Origin: Oscillospiraceae bacterium
GTDB taxonomy: Bacteria > Bacillota > Clostridia > Oscillospirales > Oscillospiraceae
DNA length: 36,923 nt
NCBI GenBank assembly: GCA_902793285.1
Contig: CADBCV010000022.1
Span: 1-36,923, forward strand
Direction: 5' to 3'
How positions within the stretch are numbered: position 1 is the stretch's first letter; each line of letters starts with the position of its first letter. The notes under the pieces are model-generated. The model was not told the DNA's origin. It searched no databases and saw only the letters and a list, made by a program, of their open reading frames with translations. Below are positions 15,370 through 24,086 of the stretch, piece after piece. A program made the translations under genes and the position numbers.

Positions 15370-16147
15370 GCTCGAGCGCATCTCCAAGACCTTCAACCCC
15401 GGCACCGTGAACGAAAAGCGCGCCCTGCACGAGCTGACCCTGCACGTGAAGGACGGGGACTTCATCTCCATCATCGGCGCGAACGGCGCGGGCAAGTCCA
15501 CGCTCTTCAACGCCATCGCGGGCTCCTTCTTCACGGACAGCGGGCGCATCACCCTCGGCGGGGCGGACATCACCCTCCGGCCCGAGCATCTGCGCGCCAA
15601 GGAAATCGGCAGGCTCTTCCAGGACCCCATGCGCGGCACCGCGCCGGGGATGACCATTGAAGAAAATCTCGCCCTCGCGGCGGGGCGCGGGGGGTGGCTG
15701 TCCCGGATCACGAAGGCGGACGTGGCCCTCTTCCGCGAAAGGCTCGCCCCCCTCGGCATGGGGCTGGAGGACCGGATGCAGCAGCCTGTGGGCCTGCTCT
15801 CCGGCGGGCAGCGGCAGGCGCTCGCCCTCATGATGGCGACCATCAACCCGCCGAAGCTCCTCCTTCTGGATGAGCACACGGCGGCGCTCGACCCCGCGAC
15901 GGCGGAAAAGGTGCTCGCGCTCACCCGGCAGATCGTGGCGGAGGGCAGGCTCACCTGCCTCATGGTGACGCACAACATGCAGTCCGCGCTGGAGCTCGGG
16001 AACCGCACGCTCATGATGGACCGGGGCCGCATCATCTTCGATGTGGAGGGAGAGGCGCGCAGCCGTCTCAGCGTGCCGGACCTCCTGGTCCTCTTCCGCG
16101 AGGCCGCCGGGCGCAATCTCGACAACGACCGCATGATGCTCTCCTGA
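15362..16147 (+). CDS. ABC transporter ATP-binding protein, TrpZ-like
   Basis: This 261-aa nucleotide-binding subunit has Walker A GANGAGKST at residues 39-47, the signature LSGGQ at 146-150 and Walker B LLLLDEH ending at D170-E171, then the D-loop AALDP. The catalytic glutamate is present. The ATG at 15362 overlaps the permease end by eight bases, a coupled arrangement. It energises the importer formed with the two genes upstream and is the last gene before the terminator at 16207-16265. Confidence 0.95.
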   Translation: MLELERISKTFNPGTVNEKRALHELTLHVKDGDFISIIGANGAGKSTLFNAIAGSFFTDSGRITLGGADITLRPEHLRAKEIGRLFQDPMRGTAPGMTIEENLALAAGRGGWLSRITKADVALFRERLAPLGMGLEDRMQQPVGLLSGGQRQALALMMATINPPKLLLLDEHTAALDPATAEKVLALTRQIVAEGRLTCLMVTHNMQSALELGNRTLMMDRGRIIFDVEGEARSRLSVPDLLVLFREAAGRNLDNDRMMLS

Positions 16148-16206
16148 TAAAACTGTCCCTGCGGCAGAATTTGCGCCGGCGTTTTATGTACGGCCGGTAT
16201 GAAAAA

Positions 16207-16265
16207 AGCCTTCGGCAAAACGGTACGGAGACCGTACACATTTGCCGAAGGCTATCTGTTTTTTG
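16207..16265. terminator. Bidirectional terminator between trpZ-like and metG
   Basis: A 13-bp stem (AGCCTTCGGCAAA / TTTGCCGAAGGCT), with an inner GTACGG / CCGTAC hairpin, has T-runs on both strands (plus TTTTTT near 16259-16264; minus from the A-run at 16202-16207). It sits between convergent genes ending at 16147 and 16302. Confidence 0.9.
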
Positions 16266-16301
16266 TGCGATGCCTTTTCCACAAAACACAGTGTTTTATA
16301 C

Positions 16302-18257
16302 TCAGCAGAGCTGGGCGCCGGCGGGGACGGAGTCGTCGAGCATCACAAGATGCAGCTCCTCCTTGCCGTCCACCTCGCGCACGGCGGACAGCAGCATCCC
16401 GCAGGACTCCTGTCCCATCATCTTGCGCGGGGGCAGATTCAGGATGGCGACCACGGTCTTGCCGACGAGCTCCTCCGGCTCGTAGAACTTGCGGATGCCG
16501 GAGAGGATCTGGCGCGGCGTGCCGCTGCCGTCGTCGAGCTGGAACTTCAGGAGCTTCTCGCTCTTCTTCACGGCCTCGCAGGCGAGGACCTTGCACACGC
16601 GCATGTCGCACTTGGCAAACTCGTCGATCGTGACCTCGGGCAGGACGGGGTTTACCTTGACCTGCGGGCCCTTTGCTGCCTTCTCGGCCTGCTCCAGCTC
16701 CTCGAGCATCTTCTGCGCGTCGATGCGGGGGAAGAGGGTTTCGCCCTTGTGGACTTCAACCTCGCCGGGCAGGGCGCCGTAGGTGAGGGCGGCGTCCCAG
16801 GTGCGCAGGCTCTCGTCCGCGCCGATCTGGTCAAAGGCTTTTGCGCAGCTTGCCGGGATGAAGGGCGTGAGCAGGATGAGCGAGACGCGAAGCGCCTCTA
16901 AGAGATTATACATGACAGAAGCGAGACGGGGCTTTTTCGCCTCGTCCTTTGCGAGGACCCAGGGCGCGGTCTCGTCGATGTACTTGTTTGCGCGCTGGAT
17001 GAGACGGAAGATCTCCTCCAGGGCGAGATGGGGCTGGAAAACGTCCATCTGCGCGGCGTATTTTTCGGGCGTTGTCTTGATGAGGGCGACAAGCTCCTCA
17101 TCCAAAGCGTCCGTCTCGCGCGCCACGGGGAGCTTCCCGCCGAAGTACTTTTCCACCATGGCGGTCGTGCGGGAGACGAGATTGCCGAGATCGTTTGCAA
17201 GGTCGGTGTTGATGGTGGAGATGAGCAGCTCGTTGGAGAAGTTGCCGTCCGAGCCGAAGGGGAAGGTGCGCAGCAGGAAGAAGCGCAGCGCGTCCACGCC
17301 GAACTTGTCCGCGAGGATATAGGGGTCCACCACGTTGCCCTTGGACTTGGACATCTTGCCGCCGTCGATGACGAGCCAGCCGTGGCCGTAGACCTTCTTC
17401 GGCAGGGGCAGGCCCATGCTCATGAGCATGGCGGGCCAGATGATGGAGTGGAAGCGGACGATCTCCTTGCCGACGATGTGGCAGTCGGCGGGCCAGAACT
17501 TCTCAAAGTCGTCGTAGCGGTCGTTGAGATAGCCCAGGGCGGTGCAGTAGTTGAACAGGGCGTCCACCCAGACATAGACCACATGGCCCGGGTCGAAGTC
17601 CACCGGGATGCCCCAGGTGAAGCTCGTGCGGGAGACGCAGAGATCCTCGAGCCCGGGCTTGATGAAGTTGTTGATCATCTCGTTGACGCGGGAGGCGGGC
17701 TCCAGGAAGGTGCCGGTCTCCAGAAGCTCCTGCACGGGCTTTGCGTACTTGGAGAGACGGAAGAAGTAGGCCTCCTCCTCGGCGTCGTACACGGGGCGGC
17801 CGCAGTCGGGGCACATGCCGTTTACAAGCTGGCTCTCGGTCCAGAAACTCTCGCAGGGGGTGCAGTACTTGCCCTTGTAGGCGCCCTTGTAGATGTCCCC
17901 TTTGTCGTACATCTTTTTGAAGATGCGCTGGATGGCCTGGACGTGGTAGTCGTCGGTGGTGCGGATGAAGCGGTCGTTGGAGATATTCATGAGCTTCCAC
18001 AGATCGAGGATGCCGCCCTTGCCCGCGACGATCCTGTCCACGAACTCCTGGGGCGTGATGCCGGCGGCCCTGGCCTTCTCCTCGATCTTCTGGCCGTGCT
18101 CGTCCGTGCCGGTCAGAAACATCACGTCATAGCCGCGAAGCCGCTTGTAGCGGGCAAAGGCGTCGGTCGCGACGGTGCAGTAGGTGTGGCCGATGTGCAG
18201 CTTGTCCGAGGGGTAGTAGATCGGCGTCGTGATGTAAAAGGTCTTCTTGTTTTCCAT
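16302..18257 (-). CDS. metG: Methionyl-tRNA synthetase
   Basis: This 651-aa class I synthetase charges tRNA-Met. HIGH is at residues 21-24 (LHIGHTY) and KMSKS at 301-305. A four-cysteine zinc site is formed by C132, C135, C149 and C152. The C-terminus (about 545-651) is a tRNA-binding EMAP/Csaa-type domain (DMRVCKVLACEAVKKSEKLL, then PRQILSGI and ILNLPPRKMMG), as in dimeric bacterial MetG. The ATG at 18257 follows AGGAGA. Its 5' region abuts the repeat cluster 18301-18675. Motifs are complete. Confidence 0.98.
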   Translation of the reverse strand: MENKKTFYITTPIYYPSDKLHIGHTYCTVATDAFARYKRLRGYDVMFLTGTDEHGQKIEEKARAAGITPQEFVDRIVAGKGGILDLWKLMNISNDRFIRTTDDYHVQAIQRIFKKMYDKGDIYKGAYKGKYCTPCESFWTESQLVNGMCPDCGRPVYDAEEEAYFFRLSKYAKPVQELLETGTFLEPASRVNEMINNFIKPGLEDLCVSRTSFTWGIPVDFDPGHVVYVWVDALFNYCTALGYLNDRYDDFEKFWPADCHIVGKEIVRFHSIIWPAMLMSMGLPLPKKVYGHGWLVIDGGKMSKSKGNVVDPYILADKFGVDALRFFLLRTFPFGSDGNFSNELLISTINTDLANDLGNLVSRTTAMVEKYFGGKLPVARETDALDEELVALIKTTPEKYAAQMDVFQPHLALEEIFRLIQRANKYIDETAPWVLAKDEAKKPRLASVMYNLLEALRVSLILLTPFIPASCAKAFDQIGADESLRTWDAALTYGALPGEVEVHKGETLFPRIDAQKMLEELEQAEKAAKGPQVKVNPVLPEVTIDEFAKCDMRVCKVLACEAVKKSEKLLKFQLDDGSGTPRQILSGIRKFYEPEELVGKTVVAILNLPPRKMMGQESCGMLLSAVREVDGKEELHLVMLDDSVPAGAQLC

Positions 18258-18300
18258 GCTCTCTTCTCCTGTATTTGAATTTACGATACTTCAAAGGGTT

Positions 18301-18377
18301 ACTGTAGGGGGCGGCCTCCCGGACGCCCCGTGTCGGATGACGTATAACGGGCGGTCGAGGACGCCCGCCCCTACAGT
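18301..18377 (+). repeat. Composite palindrome with perfect 10-bp terminal inverted repeats
   Basis: The element is bounded by ACTGTAGGGG (18301-18310) and CCCCTACAGT (18368-18377). Inside are two GC hairpins, GGGGCG...CGCCCC and GGGCG...CGCCC. It is a variant of the CCGTAGGGG family: the changed end base pair is altered on both sides, so pairing of the ends is preserved. Confidence 0.8.
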
Positions 18378-18398
18378 CTTGTAACAGAAAAAACTTCA

Positions 18399-18675
18399 TG
18401 TCATTCTGAGGAGCGAAGCGACGAAGAATCCCATACCGATTGCAGACAACCACGGGATCCTTCGCTGCGCTCAGGATGACAAGAATTTTTATGTCATTCT
18501 GAGGAGCGAAGCGACGAAGAATCCCGTACCGATTGCAGACAACCACGAGATCCTTCGCTGCGCTCAGGATGACAAGAATTTTTATGTCATTCTGAGGAGC
18601 GAAGCGACGAAGAATCCCGTACCGATTGCAGACAACCACGGGATCCTTCGCTGCGCTCAGGATGACAAGAATTTT
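18399..18675 (+). repeat. Three tandem 93-bp palindromic units
   Basis: Units start at 18399, 18492 and 18585, each TGTCATTCTGAGGAGCGAAG and ending with the near-complement (CTTCGCTGCGCTCAGGATGACA-type end). Copies differ by only a few bases. Each unit can fold into one long imperfect hairpin. A single degenerate copy in the inverse orientation lies at 24087-24230. The array fills the space between VanW (ending 18676) and metG. Confidence 0.85.
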
Positions 18676-20307
18676 TTAGCCTAAATACGCGTCGGTCCCG
18701 CCGCGCTCGTAGCCCTCGGGCCACTCGATGTCCTCATCGTGGAAGTAGTAGATGCCGGAGTTTTCGTGGACGGTCTCGAGATAGTTTCCGTCGGCGTCGT
18801 AGAGATCGCCGTAGGTGTGGATGCTCTTGCCCACGAGGACCCAGGGCAGCTCCTCGTCAAACACGTCGTCCTCCGTGTGGTACAGGCGGACGGTGATGCC
18901 GTCGAGATCGGTGCCCCAGATCTCCACCACGAGGGACATGTCGTCCTCATTGAGATAGGCGGCGAGCTTGATGGGGTAGTCAAAGTTGTTGCGGAACTTG
19001 AAGTCCGGCTGCCGCCAGCTCACCGTGGCGTCGAGACCGTAGTCGAGATAGCCCACCTTGAAGTAGTGGTTCTGCCGCACGACGGTCTTGAGTCTGGCGT
19101 ACATCGTCGCGCTGTAGAGCGTGGAGGACACCTGGCAGATGCCGCCGCCGAGCTCCGCCACCACCTGCCCGTCGGAGTAGGCGTCGGCGTACTGGAAGCC
19201 CGCCTCCTGGGTGCGCTGGCCCACCGTGTCGTTATAGGAGAAGGTCTCCCCCGGCAGGAGGATCAGCCCGTCGAGCTTTGAGGCCGCGAGGCGGATGTTG
19301 TTCACGCGCTCCGGCGTGGAGCCGTAGTAGTAGGTGAGCTGGGAGCCCAGCAGGTCCCGGTACAGGGCGGCCTCGAGCTCCGCCGCGGTGACCTCGGGCC
19401 GGACGGCGATGAGCGGGACGATGACCTGCTCGCCCACCTTCGCGCTGTCCCAGAGGCGTTTGGCCTCGTCCAGGTCAAAGCCGTAGCCCACCACCTCGGG
19501 CACGACCTCAAAGCTCTCGGTATAATAGGCGTCCGCGGGCATGACGGCGATGTCCCAGAAGAGCGTCTCAAAATCCGGGGCCGGGAGCTCCTGCGTGAGT
19601 TTGTCGTACTGCAGGGTCTTCTCCCCGGCCTTCAGCGCCGCGGTGACGGCGGCATAGAGCCCGTCTTTGTCCAGCGGGATGCCGCCCGCCCCCTTGAAGA
19701 GGATGAGCTTCTCCCCGGGCAGATCGCCGATATAGGCCGTGCGGTTGAGATTCTTCTCCAGCGCCGCAAGCCCCCCGTCCACGCACTCGCGCACGTAGAC
19801 CTCATCCAGGGTCTGCTCGCCCGCCTGGATGCTCGTGGGGGAGAGACGGCTTTTCACCGCGGCCCGGAGATTGGAGAACACGTTCGTCCCGTGCCCCGGG
19901 GCGTAGGCGAGATTGACGGCGCTCTCCCGGCTCAAAATCGCGCCGGAGCGCAGATAGTCCACCGCGAAGTTCGCCCCCGCCGGGAGCGCGACGGAGAGCG
20001 TCTCCCCCTCCAGATTGCCGAAGCCGGCCTCCCGCAGGGCTTTGTCCGCCTCCTCGCGGGTCAGGCCGCCGACGGAGACCCCCTCCACATAGGTGTTGGG
20101 GAGGATGCGCCTGTCCACCGAGACGCGGTAGCCCAGAACGCCCGCCGCGCAGACCAGAAGCCCCGCGGCGCACACGAGCGTGAGCGCAAGCACGAGCGCG
20201 CGTCTGGCCGGGCTGCGCTTTGACCGGGGCTTTGGCGCGGGCTCCTCCTTTTTCTCGGGGGCGCCGGATATTTTGTTTTTCAGCAGCTTATCGTAGTTAT
20301 CGCTCAA
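18676..20307 (-). CDS. VanW-domain, membrane-anchored peptidoglycan-associated protein
   Basis: This is a 543-aa protein. Residues 1-35 are a basic Lys/Pro/Arg-rich cytoplasmic tail and 37-59 a membrane anchor. Residues 67-315 hold PG_binding_4-like repeats (VGGLTREEADKAL and a second LDEAKRLW region). A C-terminal VanW domain runs from about 335 to 465, with LPGETFSYNDTVGQRT and GGGICQVSSTLY (C391). This architecture is common in Clostridia and is thought to act in the cell wall; the VanW activity is unknown. The start is a TTG at 20307: no in-frame ATG exists between the upstream TGA and this point, and AGAGGA stands seven bases before it. It begins 12 bases after hemW, so the two are co-translated from one message. 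Confidence 0.9.
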   Translation of the reverse strand: MSDNYDKLLKNKISGAPEKKEEPAPKPRSKRSPARRALVLALTLVCAAGLLVCAAGVLGYRVSVDRRILPNTYVEGVSVGGLTREEADKALREAGFGNLEGETLSVALPAGANFAVDYLRSGAILSRESAVNLAYAPGHGTNVFSNLRAAVKSRLSPTSIQAGEQTLDEVYVRECVDGGLAALEKNLNRTAYIGDLPGEKLILFKGAGGIPLDKDGLYAAVTAALKAGEKTLQYDKLTQELPAPDFETLFWDIAVMPADAYYTESFEVVPEVVGYGFDLDEAKRLWDSAKVGEQVIVPLIAVRPEVTAAELEAALYRDLLGSQLTYYYGSTPERVNNIRLAASKLDGLILLPGETFSYNDTVGQRTQEAGFQYADAYSDGQVVAELGGGICQVSSTLYSATMYARLKTVVRQNHYFKVGYLDYGLDATVSWRQPDFKFRNNFDYPIKLAAYLNEDDMSLVVEIWGTDLDGITVRLYHTEDDVFDEELPWVLVGKSIHTYGDLYDADGNYLETVHENSGIYYFHDEDIEWPEGYERGGTDAYLG

Positions 20308-20319
20308 AGTATTATCCTC

Positions 20320-21588
20320 TCAGGTTTCGCTTTTCCTCTGCTGTTCGTAGAGCTCGGCAAAGAGCTCCTCCTCCCCCTTCGGCAGATCGAGCGGGCGGGC
20401 GTTATATTCCTCGCCGCTGATCCAGGGGGTGCCCTCGATCCGGCCGCTCGCCTGGGTTTCGAGCATGATGCCGATGAGGGTGTTGGAGATCAGAAAACCC
20501 GGCACCGTGAAGTGCCAGCGGTCCTCCGTCTGCGCAACCCAGCCCTTCTGTTTGAAGGCCTCCAGCACCTTGCCGATGGGCCGCCAGTCGCACTGGGTCC
20601 GCGTCACGTAGTCGTAGCGGGAGATGCCGCGGGAGGTGCGCATCCCGAGCATCACATACTCCACCGCGCGCTCGAGGGGGCTGATCTCCTCATACTCGTC
20701 CACGATGCTGACCTTGCGGTGCACGCCGGAGATATACTCCCGCAGGTCCTTCACATAGCTGTAGCGCACGTTGCCCACGCAGGAGTGGGCGCCGGGGCCG
20801 AAGCTGATGTAGTCGTCCATGTTCCAGTATTTGAGATTGTGCCGGGACTCAAAGCCCGGGGCCGCGAAGTTTGAGATCTCATACTGCTTGTAGCCGTAGC
20901 GCTCGAGCATCTCGGCGGCGTAGGAGTACATGTCCGCCTGCTCGTCGTCATCCGGCAGGATGGGGGAATCCTTGTACTCCCTGTACATCCGGGTCCCCGG
21001 CTCCAGCTTGAGGCCGTAGCAGGAGATATGCTCCGGGTGCATCTCCACGATCTTGGCGAGCGTGTCCGCCCAGTCGCGCTTTGTCTGGCTCGGCAGGCCG
21101 TACATGAGATCGAGACTCACATTGTCAAAGCCCGCGCGCCGCGCCGCCCGGAACGCCTGCTGCGCCTGCTGGAAGCTGTGGCGGCGGCCGATGAGCTTGA
21201 GGAGGTTGTTGTCCGTGGCCTGCACGCCGATGGACACGCGGTTGACCCCCTCCTGCCGCAGGAGCTTGAAGGCCGTGGGGCTGATGGAGTCGGGGTTGCA
21301 CTCCACGCTGATCTCCCCGTCGAGACGCACATTTCCGTTGAGCTTCAAAACGTCCAGGATCTCCACCAGCCGGTCGGCCCCGTAAAAGCTCGGGGTGCCG
21401 CCGCCGAAGTAGATCGAATCCACCTCATAGCTTCGGATGGAGTGGGCGGACTCCCGGATATGCTCCAGGAGGGCCGCCTGATACTCGGGCATCAGGTGGT
21501 CGCAGCCCGCGAGCGAATAGAAGTCGCAGTAGCTGCACTTGGAGGCGCAGAAGGGGATGTGGATATAGATACCGAGTCTTGGTCTCAT
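20320..21588 (-). CDS. hemW: HemW-like radical SAM heme chaperone / coproporphyrinogen oxidase-like
   Basis: This 422-aa radical SAM protein has the CxxxCxxC cluster C14-C18-C21 in IPFCASKCSYCDFY. The HemW signature features are GGGTPS at 62-67, ECNPDS, GVNRVSIGVQA and the C-terminal HemW extension. The cysteine following the cluster that marks true HemN (CxxxCxxCxC) is replaced by Asp-Phe, so heme insertion/chaperone HemW rather than oxygen-independent coproporphyrinogen oxidase is likely. The ATG at 21588 follows AGGAG. It leads a two-gene unit with the VanW protein; no functional link is obvious. Confidence 0.92.
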   Translation of the reverse strand: MRPRLGIYIHIPFCASKCSYCDFYSLAGCDHLMPEYQAALLEHIRESAHSIRSYEVDSIYFGGGTPSFYGADRLVEILDVLKLNGNVRLDGEISVECNPDSISPTAFKLLRQEGVNRVSIGVQATDNNLLKLIGRRHSFQQAQQAFRAARRAGFDNVSLDLMYGLPSQTKRDWADTLAKIVEMHPEHISCYGLKLEPGTRMYREYKDSPILPDDDEQADMYSYAAEMLERYGYKQYEISNFAAPGFESRHNLKYWNMDDYISFGPGAHSCVGNVRYSYVKDLREYISGVHRKVSIVDEYEEISPLERAVEYVMLGMRTSRGISRYDYVTRTQCDWRPIGKVLEAFKQKGWVAQTEDRWHFTVPGFLISNTLIGIMLETQASGRIEGTPWISGEEYNARPLDLPKGEEELFAELYEQQRKSET

Positions 21589-21604
21589 AAGACGCTCCTG
21601 TTAT

Positions 21605-21770
21605 GCCTTCCCCTTGAGGGGAAGGTGGCATCCGGCGTCTCACGCAAGCCGGATGACGGATGAGGTGTCACCCTCACCGTTTGTACGAAGTTGGTCAGAG
21701 GTGGGAAGCTCCACCTCATCCGCCCCAGTGTGCGCACTGGGGCACCTTCCCCTCAAGGGGGAGGCAGAAG
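21605..21770 (+). repeat. Paired double-hairpin repeats in inverted arrangement
   Basis: CCTTCCCC / GGGGAAGG (21606-21622) is followed by CATCCGGC / GCCGGATG around the loop GTCTCACGCAA (to 21654). An unmatched central part follows, then a CCCCAGTG / CACTGGGG hairpin and an inverted CCTTCCCCTCAAGGGGG end. It belongs to the same family as 9909-10104 and fills the gap between hemW and htpG. Confidence 0.7.
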
Positions 21771-21784
21771 AAGGGCGGAAAGAA

Positions 21785-23698
21785 TCAGAACAGCTCCGAA
21801 ACCTCGCTGACAAACGCGGCGGGGTCCTCGATCTCGGCCCCGGCCATGAGCTCGGCAAGGCGCGCGAGAATGAGGGAGAGGTTCTTGGCCCTGTCGGTGT
21901 CGCCGTTATCGAAGGCGGCCTTGAGGGCGGCGAAGGCTTTGTGCTCGGGGTTCAATTCCAGGACACGGGTCGCGCGGATATTGCGCATCTCGGGGCTCGG
22001 CCCGCGGCGGAAGTATTTCTCCATCTCGAGCGTGAGCCCGCCCTCCGTGGTCAGGCAGCAGGGCTGGGAGGCGAGCTTCCGGCTCAGGCGCACCTTGCTC
22101 ACGGCGTCGCCCACGGACTCCTTCACGAAGTCCAGAAATTCCTTGTTTTCAATGTCGCGCTCCTCGGCGGCCTTCTTTTCCTCCTCGGTCTCAAAGCCGA
22201 GATCGTCCGTCACGACGTTGCAGAAGCTCTTGCCGTCCTGGTCGTGCAGGGCCTCCAGCACCATCTCGTCGATGGGCGTCGTGAGGCAGAGGATCTCATA
22301 GCCGCGCTTTTTCACGTCCTCGCACTGGGGCAGGCTCAGCGCGTGCTTAACGGAGTCGGAGCTTGCGTAGTAGATGACCTTCTGGCTCTCGGGCATGGCC
22401 TCCACATATTCCTTGAGCGTCATCTGGTGATCCTCGGAGGTGTAGAAGATCAGAAGGTCGCGCAGGAAATCCTTGTAGCGGCCGTACTCGTCGCACACGC
22501 CGCACTTGATATGGATGCCGTAGTTGCGGAAGAACTCCTCGTACTTGGGCCGGTCGTCCTTCATGAGCTTTTCAAGCTCGCCCTTGATGCGCTTTTCGAT
22601 GTTCTGGCCCATGATCTTGAGCTGGCGGTCGTGCTGCAGAAGCTCACGGGAGATGTTGAGCGAGAGATCCGGGGAGTCCACGACGCCCTTGACAAACTCA
22701 AAGTAGTCGTGCACGAGCTTGTCGCACTCCTCCATGATCATGACGCCGTTGGAGTAGAGGGTGATGCCGCCCTTCGTCTCGCCGTAGAACTGGCTGCCGT
22801 GCTCCTCCCCGGGGACAAAGAGCATGGCCTTGTAGCTCACGCTGCCCTCGGCATTGATACGCACGAGGGCGCAGGGGTCCTTTACGTCGTGGTGCTTCTC
22901 CTTGTACCAGGCGATGCAGTCGTCGTCCGTGACCTCGCCCTTGGAGCGCTGCCAGATGGGGACCATGGAGTTGACGGTCTCTTCCTCCTTGACGGTGCGA
23001 TAGGCTGTCTTGGGGCTGCCGTCGTCGTTTTTCTCCCCGGTCTCATAGCTCTCGCTGCGCTCGACCTCCATGATGATGGGCCAGCGCACATAGTCGGAGT
23101 ATTTCTTGATGAGGGAGCGGAGCTTCCAGGTCTCGAGGAAGCTGCCGTAGATCTCCTCCTCGCTGTCGGGCTTGAGGTGCATGATGACCTCGGTGCCGAT
23201 CTCATCGCGGTCGATCTCCTGCACGGTGTAGCCGTCCGCGCCGCTCGACTCCCAGCAGACGCCCTTCTCCTCCCCGTACTTGCGGGTGAGGACGGTGACC
23301 TTGTCCGCCACCATGAAGGCCGAGTAGAAGCCCACGCCGAACTGGCCGATGATGCTGAGATCCTCGGCCTTGGAAGTGTCCATCTCCGCCTTGAACGCGC
23401 CGGAGCCGGACTTTGCGATCACGCCGAGATTGTTCTCGCACTCGGCCATACTCATGCCAATGCCGTTATCCTTCACGGTGACGGTGCGCGCGTCCTTATC
23501 GGCGCGCACGTCGATGCGAAAGTCCCCGCGGCTCAGGCCCACCTGCTCGTCCGTCAGGGACAGGTAGCAGAGCTTGTCGATGGCGTCGGACGCGTTGGAG
23601 ATGATCTCGCGCAGGAAGATCTCCTTGTTGGTGTATATGGAGTTGATCATCAGATCAAGAAGCCGCTTGGATTCCGCCTTGAATTGCTTTTTGGACAT
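21785..23698 (-). CDS. htpG: Molecular chaperone HtpG (Hsp90)
   Basis: This 637-aa GHKL-ATPase chaperone has the N-terminal ATP-site blocks FLREIISNASDAIDK, DNGIGMS and IGQFGVGFYSAFMVA. The middle-domain region around ELLQHDR follows (the Arg is present), with a normal C-terminal dimerisation region. It is of full length. The ATG at 23698 follows AGGGAGG. The transcript probably starts near 23900 from the promoter at 23908-23935, so a roughly 200-base leader includes the whole MITE copy at 23727-23875. No CIRCE element or other heat-shock operator is visible. Confidence 0.97.
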   Translation of the reverse strand: MSKKQFKAESKRLLDLMINSIYTNKEIFLREIISNASDAIDKLCYLSLTDEQVGLSRGDFRIDVRADKDARTVTVKDNGIGMSMAECENNLGVIAKSGSGAFKAEMDTSKAEDLSIIGQFGVGFYSAFMVADKVTVLTRKYGEEKGVCWESSGADGYTVQEIDRDEIGTEVIMHLKPDSEEEIYGSFLETWKLRSLIKKYSDYVRWPIIMEVERSESYETGEKNDDGSPKTAYRTVKEEETVNSMVPIWQRSKGEVTDDDCIAWYKEKHHDVKDPCALVRINAEGSVSYKAMLFVPGEEHGSQFYGETKGGITLYSNGVMIMEECDKLVHDYFEFVKGVVDSPDLSLNISRELLQHDRQLKIMGQNIEKRIKGELEKLMKDDRPKYEEFFRNYGIHIKCGVCDEYGRYKDFLRDLLIFYTSEDHQMTLKEYVEAMPESQKVIYYASSDSVKHALSLPQCEDVKKRGYEILCLTTPIDEMVLEALHDQDGKSFCNVVTDDLGFETEEEKKAAEERDIENKEFLDFVKESVGDAVSKVRLSRKLASQPCCLTTEGGLTLEMEKYFRRGPSPEMRNIRATRVLELNPEHKAFAALKAAFDNGDTDRAKNLSLILARLAELMAGAEIEDPAAFVSEVSELF

Positions 23699-23726
23699 GT
23701 TTTGGTTAGCCTCCCTTTTTGGTCAT

Positions 23727-23875
23727 CTCTAAAAACTCCTGCCCGGCGCTGCGCCGGAGCTTTTGCCCCAGCTTTTCGTGCAAAAAACTTGAAAGCCACA
23801 AAGGATTCCTGCGTTTTTTGCCCTTCAATCTGAGACAAAATCTCTCGGCGCATCGCTAGGCCTGCGTTTTTAGAG
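23727..23875 (+). repeat. 149-bp MITE-like element, complete copy 2
   Basis: It is bounded by perfect 10-bp terminal inverted repeats CTCTAAAAAC (23727-23736) and GTTTTTAGAG (23866-23875). It carries an internal GCCGGCGCTGCGCCGG-type palindrome and a long block identical to copy 1 at 6277-6400. No target-site duplication is evident. It has no coding capacity worth trusting, though short frames stay open in both directions. Confidence 0.85.
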
Positions 23876-23907
23876 CTGCCCTTGTGTGATTTTTTCCATA
23901 AATATAA

Positions 23908-23935
23908 AGTATATCACGTTTTTCGGGATTTGCAA
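23908..23935 (-). promoter_or_regulatory. Probable promoter of htpG
   Basis: On the minus strand TTGCAA (23930-23935) is followed after 16 bases by TATACT (23908-23913). It is placed upstream of the MITE that separates it from the htpG start. Confidence 0.5.
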
Positions 23936-23994
23936 CGCCGCCCGCGCGGAATTTACCTTTTGATAACAAAAGCAAGGGGCACATTCATGCAAGA

Positions 23995-24080
23995 CCGTAG
24001 GGGTCGATCCCCAGATCGACCCGCCGCATAGCGTAAGGAAACGCTAAAAAGCGGGCCGATGAGGGCATCGGCCCCTACGG
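23995..24080 (+). repeat. 86-bp composite palindrome with CCGTAGGGG ends
   Basis: CCGTAGGGG at 23995-24003 and CCCCTACGG at 24072-24080 form perfect 9-bp ends. Three hairpins lie inside: GTCGATC / GATCGAC, AGCGT / ACGCT, and GGGCCGATG / CATCGGCCC. It is a clear whole member of the composite family. Confidence 0.85.
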
Positions 24081-24086
24081 CATTCT

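Noticed and set aside
14512-16239. Minus-strand open frame of 575 codons opposite trpY/trpZ-like genes
   Set aside because: It is a shadow of coding DNA, low-complexity and crossing the bidirectional terminator.
18127-18639. Minus-strand frame with 31-residue protein repeats
   Set aside because: It is translation of the 93-bp intergenic palindromes joined to an out-of-frame part of metG.
18399-18675. Regular repeats that might be a CRISPR array
   Set aside because: Units are 93 bases, palindromic over their whole length and contiguous, with no unique spacers or cas genes.
21614-23833. Plus-strand open frame of 739 codons opposite htpG
   Set aside because: It lacks ribosome site and motifs and runs through the MITE and repeats; HtpG on the other strand is unmistakable.
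23876-23994. CIRCE or other heat-shock operator near htpG
   Set aside because: No TTAGCACTC-N9-GAGTGCTAA-like sequence is visible; only a normal-looking promoter.
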